Made by a program: the position numbers and the translations under genes | Part shown: positions 47,780-56,144 of the stretch, in pieces | Layout: every line of letters starts with the position of its first letter | Numbering within the stretch: position 1 is the first letter of the stretch | NCBI GenBank assembly: GCA_029008115.1 | Contig: JAQXJC010000001.1 | Coordinates: 1 to 59,510, forward strand | From: Desulfovibrionaceae bacterium | GTDB taxonomy: Bacteria; Desulfobacterota; Desulfovibrionia; Desulfovibrionales; Desulfovibrionaceae | DNA length: 59,510 bases | Direction: 5' to 3' | The notes under the pieces: generated by a model | Database searches by the model: none | What the model saw: only the letters and a program-made list of their open reading frames with translations | What the model was told of the DNA's origin: nothing

Positions 47780-48745
47780 CTAGGCGGAGGGAAGCAGTCC
47801 CGAGCGCAGCAGGCCGTCAAAATAGCCTATGGTCTTTTCCAGTCCCTCGCGCAGGGCAATCCGCGGTGTCCAGTCCAGCATCTCGCCCGCCAGCGTAATG
47901 TCTGGACGGCGCTGCCGGGGGTCATCGCCGGGCAGCGGCTCGCAAACGATGCGGGAGGAGCTGCCCGTCATTTCCACCACCAGCTCCGCCAGCTGGCGAA
48001 TGGTGAACTCTCCGGGGTTGCCCATGTTCATGGGGCCGACAAATTCCGCGGGAGAGGCCATGAAGCGCACCATGCACTCGATAAGATCATCCACATAGCA
48101 GAAGGAGCGGGTCTGGCTTCCATCCCCGTATATGGTAATATCCGTTCCGCGCAGCGCCTGCATGATGAAGTTGGAGACCACGCGGCCGTCATTGGGATGC
48201 ATGCGCGGGCCGTAGGTATTGAAGATGCGCCCCACCTTGATGGGAATGCCCCACTGGCGGTGATAGGAGAAGAAGAGGGATTCGGCGCAGCGCTTGCCTT
48301 CGTCATAGCAGGAGCGGATGCCATTGGGATTCACGTGCCCCCAGTAGCCTTCAGGCTGCGGATGCACGTCGGGATCGCCGTATACTTCGGAGGTGGAGGC
48401 CTGAAAAATGCGGGCGCCGGTGCGCCTGGCCAGTCCCAGCATGTTGATGGAACCGTGCACGCAGGTCTTGGTGGTCTGCACAGGGTCATGCTGATAGTGG
48501 ATGGGCGAGGCCGGACAGGCCAGATTGTAAATCTCGTCCACCTCCACAAAGAGCGGAAACGTGATGTCATGCCGGATCAGCTCAAAGCGCCTGTCATCCA
48601 GCAGGTGCTCCACATTCTGACGGTCGGAACTGAAGAAATTGTCCACGCACAGGACTTCATGTCCTTCATGCAGCAGACGCTCGCACAGATGCGATCCCAA
48701 AAAGCCGGCGCCGCCCGTCACCAGCACACGCTTGCGTAAATGCAT
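47780..48745 (-). CDS. NAD-dependent sugar epimerase/decarboxylase, UDP-glucuronate decarboxylase-like
   Basis: A 321-residue short-chain dehydrogenase-type enzyme. NAD-binding [11 protein letters not shown] is at residues 10-20, and the catalytic motif Y-x3-K lies in [12 protein letters not shown]. The phrases [21 protein letters not shown] and [10 protein letters not shown] are characteristic of UDP-xylose synthases (UXS), which convert UDP-glucuronate to UDP-xylose. This supplies nucleotide sugars for surface polysaccharides and would fit with the sugar transferases downstream at 54646 and 56145. The ATG at 48745 has GGGGGG three bases upstream. UDP-glucose epimerase activity is less likely but cannot be excluded. 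Confidence 0.9.
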   Translation of the reverse strand: MHLRKRVLVTGGAGFLGSHLCERLLHEGHEVLCVDNFFSSDRQNVEHLLDDRRFELIRHDITFPLFVEVDEIYNLACPASPIHYQHDPVQTTKTCVHGSINMLGLARRTGARIFQASTSEVYGDPDVHPQPEGYWGHVNPNGIRSCYDEGKRCAESLFFSYHRQWGIPIKVGRIFNTYGPRMHPNDGRVVSNFIMQALRGTDITIYGDGSQTRSFCYVDDLIECMVRFMASPAEFVGPMNMGNPGEFTIRQLAELVVEMTGSSSRIVCEPLPGDDPRQRRPDITLAGEMLDWTPRIALREGLEKTIGYFDGLLRSGLLPSA

Positions 48746-48796
48746 AGGCCCCCCACGCAAAATTGCAGTCCGCAGCCGGCATCACACCGGCCAATG

Positions 48797-48838
48797 CCAC
48801 TGTGGTTCCATATTCCTGCGGGAATGCCGGAACCGTGG
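48797..48838. promoter_or_regulatory. Extended imperfect hairpin in the epimerase-tatD divergent spacer
   Basis: Nested arms pair as CCAC/GTGG, GGTTCC/GGAACC and ATTCC/GGGAAT around a three-base loop, with short bulges. In a 269-base divergent spacer this could be an operator palindrome or the 5' leader hairpin of the epimerase mRNA. No factor can be named. Confidence 0.4.
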
Positions 48839-48934
48839 CCTGTGAGAACACAATACCGGAGCCGCCGCGCTGCGCGAAAAACCGGCCCGCCATCCTCTCC
48901 GGCAGGGGGATTACGTTATCCCGTTCTCTGCCGC

Positions 48935-48963
48935 TTGGCAACCGCCGGCGGCACTGCTATGCT
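48935..48963 (+). promoter_or_regulatory. Sigma70-type promoter for the TatD-family gene
   Basis: TTGGCA (48935-48940) and TATGCT (48958-48963) are separated by 17 bases. It lies about 51 bases before the ATG at 49015. Confidence 0.6.
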
Positions 48964-49014
48964 TGGGCTCCAGTGCCTGCCACCGCAGTGCGCGGGCCGG
49001 AAGAAGGAGTTCTC

Positions 49015-49836
49015 ATGGGACACAAGAAAGTGGAGCGCATTTCCCCGGTGACGCTGAATATGCCGCTCGCGGGCGTGGATTCGCATGCCCACCTTGACGG
49101 GGAGGAATTTGACGAAGATCGCGAAGCCGTGCTGGCGCTGGCCAGAGAGTCCGGCGTAGCCTACATCGGCAATGTGTTTCTCGGGCCGGAAGAATATGCG
49201 CGCGGACGGGACTACTTTGCCGCGCATCCCGAGGTCTTTTTCCTGCTGGGCATCCATCCCTGCAATGGGCGGAAGGTCACGGAGGAAACGCTCGCGGCCA
49301 TGCGTGCGGCCTTTGCGGCGGACTCCCGTCTGAAGGCCGTGGGAGAGATAGGGCTGGACTTTTACTGGGATGACTGCCCCAGAGAAATCCAGTATGCGGC
49401 GTTCCGCGCCCAGCTGGACATGGCCCGCGAGCTGGAAAAGCCCGTGGTCATTCACTGCCGCGACGCCGCCGAAGAAACGCTCATGATTCTGGAAAGCGCC
49501 GGCTTTGCAGGCTGGCCCCTGCTCTGGCACTGCTTCGGCGGGGATGCTTCCCTGCTGCGGCGCATCCTGCGCAACGGCTGGCATGTCTCCCTGCCCGGCC
49601 CCATCACCTACAAGGCCAACAGTGCCGTGCGTGAAGCCGTGCCCCTCATTCCCGCGGATCGCCTGCTTGTGGAAACGGACTCCCCCTATCTGGCGGCCAA
49701 CCCGTGGCGCGGCAGGCGCAACGAACCGGCCTTCACCGTCTTTACCGCCGCCTGCGCCGCCGAGCTGCGCGGCGTCAGCAGGGAAGAGCTCTGGCAGCAG
49801 GCCGGAGACAACGCCCGGCGCTTCTTCGGGCTCTGA
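49015..49836 (+). CDS. TatD-family metal-dependent deoxyribonuclease
   Basis: A 273-residue TIM-barrel metallohydrolase. The first metal site is DSHAHLDGEEF, followed by LLGIHPCN, AVGEIGLDFYWDDCP, VVIHCRDA, LWHCFGG and the final LVETDSPYLAA Asp. These match the TatD DNase family, involved in DNA repair or quality control. AAGGAG lies just before the ATG at 49015; the in-frame extension upstream crosses the promoter and is not coding. It converges on ung. Confidence 0.94.
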   Translation: MGHKKVERISPVTLNMPLAGVDSHAHLDGEEFDEDREAVLALARESGVAYIGNVFLGPEEYARGRDYFAAHPEVFFLLGIHPCNGRKVTEETLAAMRAAFAADSRLKAVGEIGLDFYWDDCPREIQYAAFRAQLDMARELEKPVVIHCRDAAEETLMILESAGFAGWPLLWHCFGGDASLLRRILRNGWHVSLPGPITYKANSAVREAVPLIPADRLLVETDSPYLAANPWRGRRNEPAFTVFTAACAAELRGVSREELWQQAGDNARRFFGL

Positions 49837-49925
49837 TCAAAGCCGCCTTCCCTGCCGCGGGGAGGCTGCCACAGGCAGGGGAACGCGCATGGCGTCCCTC
49901 TTCGCCAGCCTCCCTGCGCACTCCC

Positions 49926-50726
49926 CTACCAGACAATTTCCGGCCTGCCCCGCGCCTTCAGCCAGGCATTGACCTGCGAAAAATGCCGGCAGCCGAAAAA
50001 GCCCCGTGACGCCGCCAGCGGAGAAGGATGTGCCGCCGTCAGCACAAGATGTCCGCCCTCCGCGAACAGCGGCGCGTATGCCGCCGCCCAGCCGCCCCAC
50101 AGCAGCACGGCCACAGGCTCCGGCCGGGAGGCCAGCGCGTCCAGAACGGCGTGCGTCAGTTCCTGCCAGCCCAGCCCGCCATGCGACCCCGGCATGCCCG
50201 CACGTACCGAACCGGCCACATTCAGCAGCAGCACACCCTGCCGCGCCCAATGCTCCAGATTCCCGCTTTCCTCCGGCCAGCGAAACGTTCCCGCCGCATC
50301 ATCCCCCGTACTGCCGGCATGGGCCGGGGTGCAGAGTGCCAGCAGCCCGCCGGGCGCGGCCTTCCAGTGCGGCGGGATTTTGCCTCCGTAGACATCATCC
50401 AGCACTTCCCTGCGAATGTTCCGCAGCGAACGCGGCACGGGCACGCCTTCAGGCACGGAAAAGGCAAGGCCATGCGCCTGCCCCGGCCCGTGATAGGGGT
50501 CCTGCCCCAGAATCAGCACCCGCACGTCCGGGAAATCCGTCAGGAGCAGCGCCTTCAGCAGACAGTCCTGCGGCGGATAGACCACCTCATGGCGACGACG
50601 CCCGGCAACTCTGGCCAGCAACGGTAGATGCCCGCCCTGCGCAAAGAAAGGCACCTCCCGCTGCCATGCCGTACCGCGCAGGGGATCGGCGGCATCGCCT
50701 GCCCCGGCAGAACATTCCGTATACAT
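49926..50726 (-). CDS. ung: Uracil-DNA glycosylase with an unusual insertion
   Basis: A 266-residue family-1 uracil-DNA glycosylase that removes uracil from DNA. The water-activating motif is GQDPYHGPGQAHGLAFSV (Asp76) and the second active-site motif is HPSPLAASRGFFGC (His233). Compared with E. coli Ung, about 30 extra residues lie between the first motif and WARQGVLLLN (roughly 118-155, Ala/Gly-rich with two prolines). The usual LLLNTVLTV is changed to LLLNVAGSV. GGGAGG precedes the ATG. It is the last gene before the terminator of the amino acid transporter operon but starts after that terminator. Confidence 0.93.
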   Translation of the reverse strand: MYTECSAGAGDAADPLRGTAWQREVPFFAQGGHLPLLARVAGRRRHEVVYPPQDCLLKALLLTDFPDVRVLILGQDPYHGPGQAHGLAFSVPEGVPVPRSLRNIRREVLDDVYGGKIPPHWKAAPGGLLALCTPAHAGSTGDDAAGTFRWPEESGNLEHWARQGVLLLNVAGSVRAGMPGSHGGLGWQELTHAVLDALASRPEPVAVLLWGGWAAAYAPLFAEGGHLVLTAAHPSPLAASRGFFGCRHFSQVNAWLKARGRPEIVW

Positions 50727-50759
50727 GGCATCCTCCCTGCATCAAGGCTGCATCGCCAT

Positions 50760-50789
50760 AAAAAATGGCGGAACCATGAAATTCCGCCA
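50760..50789 (-). terminator. Rho-independent terminator of the amino acid ABC operon
   Basis: On the minus strand TGGCGGAA and TTCCGCCA form a perfect eight-pair stem with an eight-base loop, followed by six T residues (50760-50765). It lies between the last permease gene and ung. Confidence 0.9.
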
Positions 50790-50875
50790 CATATTCTCGC
50801 GCAGTAGCCCGGCAACCATGTGAAGATGATCGCAGCCTGAACCGGCACGGCCCGGCTCCCGCATCCCGCAGTCCG

Positions 50876-51541
50876 CTAGTGCGTCCCGAAGCCGGGAATG
50901 GCAAAGCGGCGCTCCAGCCAGCGCAGCAGCCACGACGCCAGCGTAACCATAATCAGATAGTAGGCGCCCACCACCAGAAAGACTTCCATATAGCGGAAGG
51001 TATTGGACGCAATGACCTTGCCTTCTCCCATAAGCTCCATGCACGTAACCAGATAGGCCAGCGAGCTGTACTTAATCAGATAGACAATCTCATTGCCGCA
51101 GCCGGGCAGTGCGCGGCGGGCGGCCTGGGGCACAATGATCCACAGCACAGTCTGGAACATGCTCATGCCTAGCGCCTGCGCGGCCCGCACCTGTCCCTGC
51201 CGGATGGACAGCAGGGCGCCGCGGATATATTCGGAATGATAGGCCGCGCTGCACAGGATGAAGCTGAGCAGCGCTGCTCCATAGGGCTCAAAATAGATGC
51301 CTATGCTGGGCAATGCATAATAGACCATCATGAGCTGCACGGCCAGCGGCACGCCGCGCAGCACGCCCACGTAGGTATTGCCCAGCCGGCGGGTCAGCGG
51401 GCCGCCAAACACGCGCAGCACGCCGAGCAGCACGCCGCCGGCAAAGCCCAGTATGGCGGCGGGAACAATCAGCTCCAGCGAGACCAGCAGCCCGCGATTG
51501 AGCGCAGGCAGCACTTCCTGAGTGAAGAAGGGGATGTCCAT
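50876..51541 (-). CDS. Polar amino acid ABC transporter permease (HisM/GlnP type)
   Basis: A 221-residue inner-membrane permease with about five spans. The family signature region is present as VLRGVPLAVQLMMVYYALPS and the coupling EAA loop as QAARRALPGCGNEIVYLIKYSSLAYL. It begins MDIPFFTQEVLPALNRGLLV. It lies 3 bases downstream of the ATPase gene. Together with the second permease it forms a heterodimeric channel, a common arrangement for polar amino acid uptake. Confidence 0.93.
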   Translation of the reverse strand: MDIPFFTQEVLPALNRGLLVSLELIVPAAILGFAGGVLLGVLRVFGGPLTRRLGNTYVGVLRGVPLAVQLMMVYYALPSIGIYFEPYGAALLSFILCSAAYHSEYIRGALLSIRQGQVRAAQALGMSMFQTVLWIIVPQAARRALPGCGNEIVYLIKYSSLAYLVTCMELMGEGKVIASNTFRYMEVFLVVGAYYLIMVTLASWLLRWLERRFAIPGFGTH

Positions 51542-51544
51542 GAC

Positions 51545-52318
51545 TTACAGCGGCTCCCCTGCGCCGCCCATGTCCAGCAGGCTGGTGCAGAATGCCTGGG
51601 TGCGGGTGCCCGCACCAGGCGCCAGCAGCGCGGCCGGCGTCCCGCGCTCGATAATCACGCCGCGCTCCATAAACAGAATTTCGTGCGCCAGCGCGCGGGC
51701 GAAGTCCATCTGGTGCGTGGCCATGATCATGGTCATGCCCCCGCGCGACAGATCGCGGATGACGGCCAGCACTTCCCCCACCAGTTCGGGGTCCAGCGCG
51801 GACGTAGGTTCATCCAGCAGAATAACCTTGGGGTCCATGGCCAGCGCGCGGGCAATGGCCACGCGCTGCTTCTGGCCGCCGGAAAGCTGCGCCGGATACA
51901 GCGAGGCGCGCCGCCCCAGACCCACGCGGCCCAGCTCTTCCTGCGCCCTCCGGTGTGCGTCGTGCGCGCTCATGCCGCGCACCTTGCGCAGGGCAATGGC
52001 CACATTCTCTTCAGCCGTCATGTGGTCAAACAGGTTGAAATCCTGAAAAATCATGCCTACCTGCGCGCGAAAGGCGCACAGGGAGGTTCTGTCATGCATG
52101 GCCAGCTTCTCATTTTCCAGCCAGATTTCCCCCGCATCCGGCGGGATCAGGCAGTTGATGCACTGGAGCAGCGTGCTCTTCCCCGCGCCGGAGGGGCCGA
52201 TGAGCACCTTCAGCTCGCCACGCGCCACATCCATGGAGCAGTCTTTCAGAATGGCCTTGCCGCTCAGCGACTTGGAAATACCCCGTACCCGCAGCACAGG
52301 CTCAACAGATTGCGTCAT
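51545..52318 (-). CDS. Polar amino acid ABC transporter ATP-binding protein (GlnQ type)
   Basis: A 257-residue ATPase. The Walker A motif is GPSGAGKST, the Q-loop is MIFQDFNLFDH, the signature is LSGGQKQRVAIARAL, Walker B is VILLDEPTSALDPE, and the H-loop is MATHQMDFA. The HMTAEENVAIAL phrase is typical of the GlnQ/HisP subfamily. It lies between the two permease genes with spacings of 3 and 8 bases. Confidence 0.95.
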   Translation of the reverse strand: MTQSVEPVLRVRGISKSLSGKAILKDCSMDVARGELKVLIGPSGAGKSTLLQCINCLIPPDAGEIWLENEKLAMHDRTSLCAFRAQVGMIFQDFNLFDHMTAEENVAIALRKVRGMSAHDAHRRAQEELGRVGLGRRASLYPAQLSGGQKQRVAIARALAMDPKVILLDEPTSALDPELVGEVLAVIRDLSRGGMTMIMATHQMDFARALAHEILFMERGVIIERGTPAALLAPGAGTRTQAFCTSLLDMGGAGEPL

Positions 52319-52326
52319 AGCGTGTT

Positions 52327-53004
52327 CTACTCCATCCCGGCGGAATATCCGGGAATCTGCATCTTCAGCTCAAGGCGCTTCAGCAGATGCAGCCCGGCGA
52401 GCGTTATCAGGAAATACAGAAGACCGGCGGCAGCAAAGAGGGCCAGATGCTCATGGGTACGCGCGGCCACAAAATTCGTGCGCGCCATGATTTCCTGCGT
52501 GCCCAGCACATAGCAGATGGCCGAATCCTTCAGCAAAATGGAAAACTCGTTGGCCCAGCCCGGAATGGACAGTCGCAGGGCCTGCGGCAGGATGATGCAG
52601 CGCAGGGCCACGGCATCGCGCATGCCCAGCGCGCGGGCGGCCTTGAGCTGGCCCTGCGGCAGCGACTGGATGGCGCCGCGAAATATCTGCGACTGATAGG
52701 CCGTGCTGGTCAGGCCCAGCACCACGCAGCTGAGCATGAAGGGCTCCACAGGCAGGCCAATCCAGACAAAAAGGCCAAAAAAGAGGAACAGCAGCACGAG
52801 GATGGGCACGCCGCGGAAAAACCAGACATACAGTCCGACCAGCCGACGCACCACGGGCCCGCCATAGCACTGGCCCACGGCCAGGGGCACGCCAAGCGCC
52901 AGCCCTATGCCCAGGGCCACGCACACATTGGCGATGGTGACAAGACTGCCGCCCAGAATGAACGGAAGAGCGTTCCAGACAGTAATAAGGGAATTCATAC
53001 ACAT
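52327..53004 (-). CDS. Polar amino acid ABC transporter permease (second subunit)
   Basis: A 225-residue inner-membrane permease. VWFFRGVPILVLLFLFFGLF and the EAA loop (QALRLSIPGWANEFSILLKDSAICYV) identify it as a HisQ/GlnP-type subunit. I prefer the ATG at 53004, because the ribosome-binding GGAGGGG lies nine bases upstream; an ATG at 53013 touches that site directly and another at 52998 is also possible. That GGAGGGG is buried in a hairpin (53014-53035), suggesting controlled translation relative to the binding protein gene upstream. Confidence 0.9.
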   Translation of the reverse strand: MCMNSLITVWNALPFILGGSLVTIANVCVALGIGLALGVPLAVGQCYGGPVVRRLVGLYVWFFRGVPILVLLFLFFGLFVWIGLPVEPFMLSCVVLGLTSTAYQSQIFRGAIQSLPQGQLKAARALGMRDAVALRCIILPQALRLSIPGWANEFSILLKDSAICYVLGTQEIMARTNFVAARTHEHLALFAAAGLLYFLITLAGLHLLKRLELKMQIPGYSAGME

Positions 53005-53013
53005 AAAGGGCAT

Positions 53014-53035
53014 CCCCTCCGGCTGGCCGGAGGGG
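53014..53035 (-). promoter_or_regulatory. Hairpin sequestering the ribosome-binding site of the permease
   Basis: CCCCTCCGG and CCGGAGGGG form a perfect nine-pair stem with a four-base loop in the 57-base spacer after the binding protein gene. The 3' arm on the mRNA contains GGAGGGG, the ribosome site of the permease. It should also slow 3'-to-5' decay and raise binding protein levels over the membrane subunits. Confidence 0.65.
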
Positions 53036-53061
53036 TGCCGCGGACTGTTCCTTGCAGAGTG

Positions 53062-53802
53062 CTACTTCAGATACTTGGCGATCAGTTCTTTCCAGTACGG
53101 ATCAGCCATGAGCAGCTTGTATCCTTCATTGATCTTGCCGCGCAGCTCGTTGTCTTCCTTGCGGAAGGCCACGCCGAAGAAGTCGGGCTCGCCGTGGGTG
53201 CCGGCCTTGATCACGGCCTTGCCCTTGGCAATGGCGTCATCGGCGGGCAGCTGATCCATCAGCGCGGCTTCAATGCGGCCGTTGAGCAGGTCTTCCACGG
53301 CCAGGGGAGCGGATTCATAGTAGCGCAGGGTAAAGGGATAGCCCTTTTCCTTCTGCTCTTCCTTGATGGCATCGGCTTCGGAGGTGCCGCGCTGCACACC
53401 CAGCTGCATCTTACCGCCCAGAATGTCGGCAGGCGTCAGCTTGGAGCCCTGCTTCACCAGAAACACGCGGGAGACCGTCCAGTAGGGTTCGGAGAAGGAC
53501 ACCATCTGCTTACGCTTGTCGGTAATGCTCATGCCGGAACCGATCATGTCGATCTGGCGGGCCAGAAGCGCGGGGATGATGCCATCCCAGGCCACGGGCT
53601 TGTGCGTCAGCTCAAAGCCCATCTTCTTCGCAATCCAGTTCAGGGAGTCCACGTCAAAACCGGCAGGCTGGCCACTTTTTTCGTCCACATAGGCAAAGGG
53701 CGGATAGTTGGCATCAATACCGTTGACATAGGCCTTGGCGGAAACCGCCGCCGGAGCGCTCATGAGCGCCGCAAGCAGAATACCGAGCAGAAATTTCTTC
53801 AT
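53062..53802 (-). CDS. Periplasmic amino acid-binding protein of the ABC transporter
   Basis: A 246-residue solute-binding protein, family 3. A signal peptide of about 22 residues ends near VSAKA. The mature part contains NGIDANYPPFAYVDEKSGQP, GFDVDSLNWIAKKMG and IDMIGSGMSITDKRKQMVSF, the classical signature of polar amino acid binding. AAGGAG precedes the ATG at 53802. It is the first gene of the operon, followed by the permease, ATPase and permease genes. The ligand is not identifiable; the YPPF and DG residues suit an amino acid with free alpha-amino and carboxyl groups. Confidence 0.94.
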   Translation of the reverse strand: MKKFLLGILLAALMSAPAAVSAKAYVNGIDANYPPFAYVDEKSGQPAGFDVDSLNWIAKKMGFELTHKPVAWDGIIPALLARQIDMIGSGMSITDKRKQMVSFSEPYWTVSRVFLVKQGSKLTPADILGGKMQLGVQRGTSEADAIKEEQKEKGYPFTLRYYESAPLAVEDLLNGRIEAALMDQLPADDAIAKGKAVIKAGTHGEPDFFGVAFRKEDNELRGKINEGYKLLMADPYWKELIAKYLK

Positions 53803-53886
53803 GGAAAACTCCTTCCAATGAATGTTGACGTGTACCTCTCCCAAAAGGCAGGGCCGCCGCAATCTTCGCGCAACGGCTGACGTGCA

Positions 53887-53915
53887 ACTCTAGCAGAACT
53901 CCCTGTGGGGCGCAA
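53887..53915 (-). promoter_or_regulatory. Sigma70-type promoter for the amino acid ABC operon
   Basis: On the minus strand TTGCGC (53910-53915) and TAGAGT (53887-53892) are separated by 17 bases, about 84 bases before the binding protein start. It diverges from the flavoredoxin promoter. Confidence 0.6.
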
Positions 53916-53944
53916 GCACGGGAGCGGCAACAACGCGTTTGCGC

Positions 53945-53973
53945 TTGCACTCCCGCCGGCAAGCGGCTAAAGT
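53945..53973 (+). promoter_or_regulatory. Sigma70-type promoter for the flavoredoxin-like gene
   Basis: TTGCAC (53945-53950) and TAAAGT (53968-53973) are separated by 17 bases, 57 bases before the ATG at 54031. Confidence 0.45.
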
Positions 53974-54030
53974 GGACGGTATTACACGGCATGGCGCACC
54001 GCATCCGCGCACCGTACTACAGAGGCACGC

Positions 54031-54621
54031 ATGTTTCATTCCCTGGGCGCTCGCGCCTTTTCCGTTCCCGCTCCGGTTTTTCTCATCGGCACCTACGATA
54101 TCAGCGGCAAACCCAACATCATGACCGCCGCGTGGGGAGGCGTCGCCGCCTCGCAGCCGCCCAGCATTGCCGTCTCCATACAGCGTTCCCGCGCAACATA
54201 CGCCGGCATCCTGCGGCGGCAGGCATTCACCGTCAACATCCCCTCCGCGGACATGGCCGCGCAGGCGGACTTTGCCGGTCTGGCCTCCGGGCGCAGGGTG
54301 GACAAGTTCGGCGCACTGGGGCTGACTCCCCGTCCCGCCGAGCATGTGGACGCCCCCATCGTGGAAGAGTGCAATGCCGTCATTGAGCTGAAGCTCACGC
54401 ACACGCTGGAGCTGGGCTCGCACGTGCAGTTCATCGGCGAAGTCATGGATGTCAAGCTCAAGCCGCACTGTCTGGACGCGCAGGGCCTGCCCCGCCTGGA
54501 TGCCCTGAACCCGCTGCTGTTCGTTCCCCTGAGCCGGGAATACTGGACCGTAGGCGAAATGACCGCCAAGGCATTCTCCGTAGGGCGCAGCATCGCACTG
54601 CCTGCCGCCGGACTGATATAA
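54031..54621 (+). CDS. Flavoredoxin-like FMN-binding flavin reductase
   Basis: A 196-residue FMN-binding split-barrel protein. It contains the cofactor region NIMTAAWGGVAASQPPSIAVS, then RSRATYAGILRRQAFTVNIP, DFAGLASGRRVDKF and ELGSHVQFIGEVMDV. Members of this group include flavoredoxin of Desulfovibrio gigas, an electron carrier in thiosulfate reduction, which fits the inferred host. Flavin reductase activity is another possibility. AGAGG lies upstream. The sugar transferase gene follows 24 bases later, but has no clear functional link. Confidence 0.88.
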   Translation: MFHSLGARAFSVPAPVFLIGTYDISGKPNIMTAAWGGVAASQPPSIAVSIQRSRATYAGILRRQAFTVNIPSADMAAQADFAGLASGRRVDKFGALGLTPRPAEHVDAPIVEECNAVIELKLTHTLELGSHVQFIGEVMDVKLKPHCLDAQGLPRLDALNPLLFVPLSREYWTVGEMTAKAFSVGRSIALPAAGLI

Positions 54622-54645
54622 CCCCCTGCACAGATAGTCTGACAC

Positions 54646-56049
54646 ATGCAATACGTATCCCGTCTCATGTCCGCCGTGCGCACCCTGGGCATAGCTCCGC
54701 ATACGATAGTACTGGCTGCCGGCGATCTGGCCGCCCTGCTGGGCACGGCCTGCGTGGTCTTCTTCCTGCGCTCCTGCATGGACTGCCTTCCTTCCGCCTT
54801 CTACACGCGCGGACTGCCCCTGCTCCTGCTCGCCCCGCTGCTGGGCGCAGCCTGCGGCGTCTATCAGCGCATTGCGCCCACACCGCACCGCGAGCTGAAG
54901 CGGCTGGCTCAGTTCGTTACCCTGCTCTATGTGCTGGCGCTGGCTCTGCTGTTCTTCAGCAAGTCCAGCGATACCATCTCCCGCATTTTTCTGGTGGGCG
55001 CCTGGGCATGCAGTCTGATCACCGTGCCGGTCATGCGCTATTGCATCCGCAGGCACTGGTCGCGCATGCCCTGGTGGGGCACGCCGCTGGTAATTCTGGA
55101 CTATGGCGGCAAGGGAAAGGAATTCTGGCGCTGGCTGAAGTGCCATCCCGAACGGGATCTGGTGCCCGTGTGCCTTGAACCCCTGCCGGAACAGCCCGCG
55201 GCACTGCGGCAAACCCTGTCCGGACTGTGCGCCCGCTTTCCCGGAGCGCTGGCGCTGCTGCCCGCCAGCCCGGACATGACGCAGGGAGGCATGGACTACC
55301 TCGCTGAAGTGAGCGCCTGCTTCCCGGGCGTGATCTACGTGCCGCCCCTGCCGGCCGGCCAGCGCCGCCAGTGGTTCACCGTTCAGGATCTGGGCATGGC
55401 CGTCGGACTGCTGGCTCGCCGCCGCCTGCATGACAAATGGCGGCAATGCGTGAAGCGCGCCCTGGACGTGACGCTCACCCTGCTGGGCATGCCTGTCGTG
55501 CTTCCTGTGGGGGCTGTCATCTGCGCGGCCATTGTCCTTTCCAGTCCCGGCTCTCCCTTCTACTGTCAGCGGCGCATCGGCCGTGACGGACGGAAATTTA
55601 CGGTCTACAAGTTCCGCAGCATGGTGCGCAATGCCGACGCCCTGCTCCAGCGCCATCTGGCCAGCAGCCCCGAGCTGCGCGCGGAATGGGAGGCGGATCA
55701 GAAGCTGCGGAACGACCCGCGCATCTTCCCTGTGGGACGGCTTCTCCGCAAGACCAGTCTGGACGAACTGCCCCAGCTCATCAACGTCCTGAAGGGAGAC
55801 ATGAGCCTTGTGGGGCCGCGCCCCATCGTGACCAGTGAAATCGCCAAATACGGCCCGGTCTTTGACGACTACTGCCGCGTGCGTCCCGGCATCACCGGCT
55901 TCTGGCAGGTATCCGGCCGCAACGATACGACGTATGAAGATCGTGTGGCCATGGATCAATATTATGTCAGCAACTGGTCCGTCTGGCTGGACATCTGGAT
56001 TCTGGCAAAGACGCTGCCCGCTGTCCTGCACAGCGATGGGGCCTACTAG
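54646..56049 (+). CDS. Undecaprenyl-phosphate sugar phosphotransferase (WbaP-like)
   Basis: A 467-residue enzyme that transfers a sugar-1-phosphate to undecaprenyl phosphate to start polysaccharide synthesis. Four hydrophobic segments occupy about residues 20-150, and one precedes the catalytic domain ([20 protein letters not shown]). The C-terminal domain has [47 protein letters not shown] and [12 protein letters not shown]. These match polyprenyl-phosphate transferases of the WbaP/WcaJ type. The sugar is unknown. The ribosome site is weak and the ATG at 54646 is by first in-frame start; other starts within 25 codons are possible. Confidence 0.93.
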   Translation: MQYVSRLMSAVRTLGIAPHTIVLAAGDLAALLGTACVVFFLRSCMDCLPSAFYTRGLPLLLLAPLLGAACGVYQRIAPTPHRELKRLAQFVTLLYVLALALLFFSKSSDTISRIFLVGAWACSLITVPVMRYCIRRHWSRMPWWGTPLVILDYGGKGKEFWRWLKCHPERDLVPVCLEPLPEQPAALRQTLSGLCARFPGALALLPASPDMTQGGMDYLAEVSACFPGVIYVPPLPAGQRRQWFTVQDLGMAVGLLARRRLHDKWRQCVKRALDVTLTLLGMPVVLPVGAVICAAIVLSSPGSPFYCQRRIGRDGRKFTVYKFRSMVRNADALLQRHLASSPELRAEWEADQKLRNDPRIFPVGRLLRKTSLDELPQLINVLKGDMSLVGPRPIVTSEIAKYGPVFDDYCRVRPGITGFWQVSGRNDTTYEDRVAMDQYYVSNWSVWLDIWILAKTLPAVLHSDGAY

Positions 56050-56076
56050 GAACATTGCATTCTGAAAAACTGCCAC

Positions 56077-56106
56077 GGCCGGCAGAGGAAGATTCCTCCA
56101 CCGGCC
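56077..56106. terminator. Hairpin between convergent sugar transferase and glycosyltransferase genes
   Basis: GGCCGG and CCGGCC flank an inner stem GAGGA/TCCTC with a four-base loop. TTTTT lies shortly beyond on the minus strand and CATTTT on the plus strand, so it could serve both genes. Confidence 0.6.
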
Positions 56107-56144
56107 GCCTTCATTTTCCTGCGGGCCGTGCGGGGTGCGGCATG

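Noticed and set aside
53890..56076. A 728-codon antisense frame over the flavoredoxin and sugar transferase genes
   Set aside because: The plus-strand genes have clear family motifs, and this frame does not.
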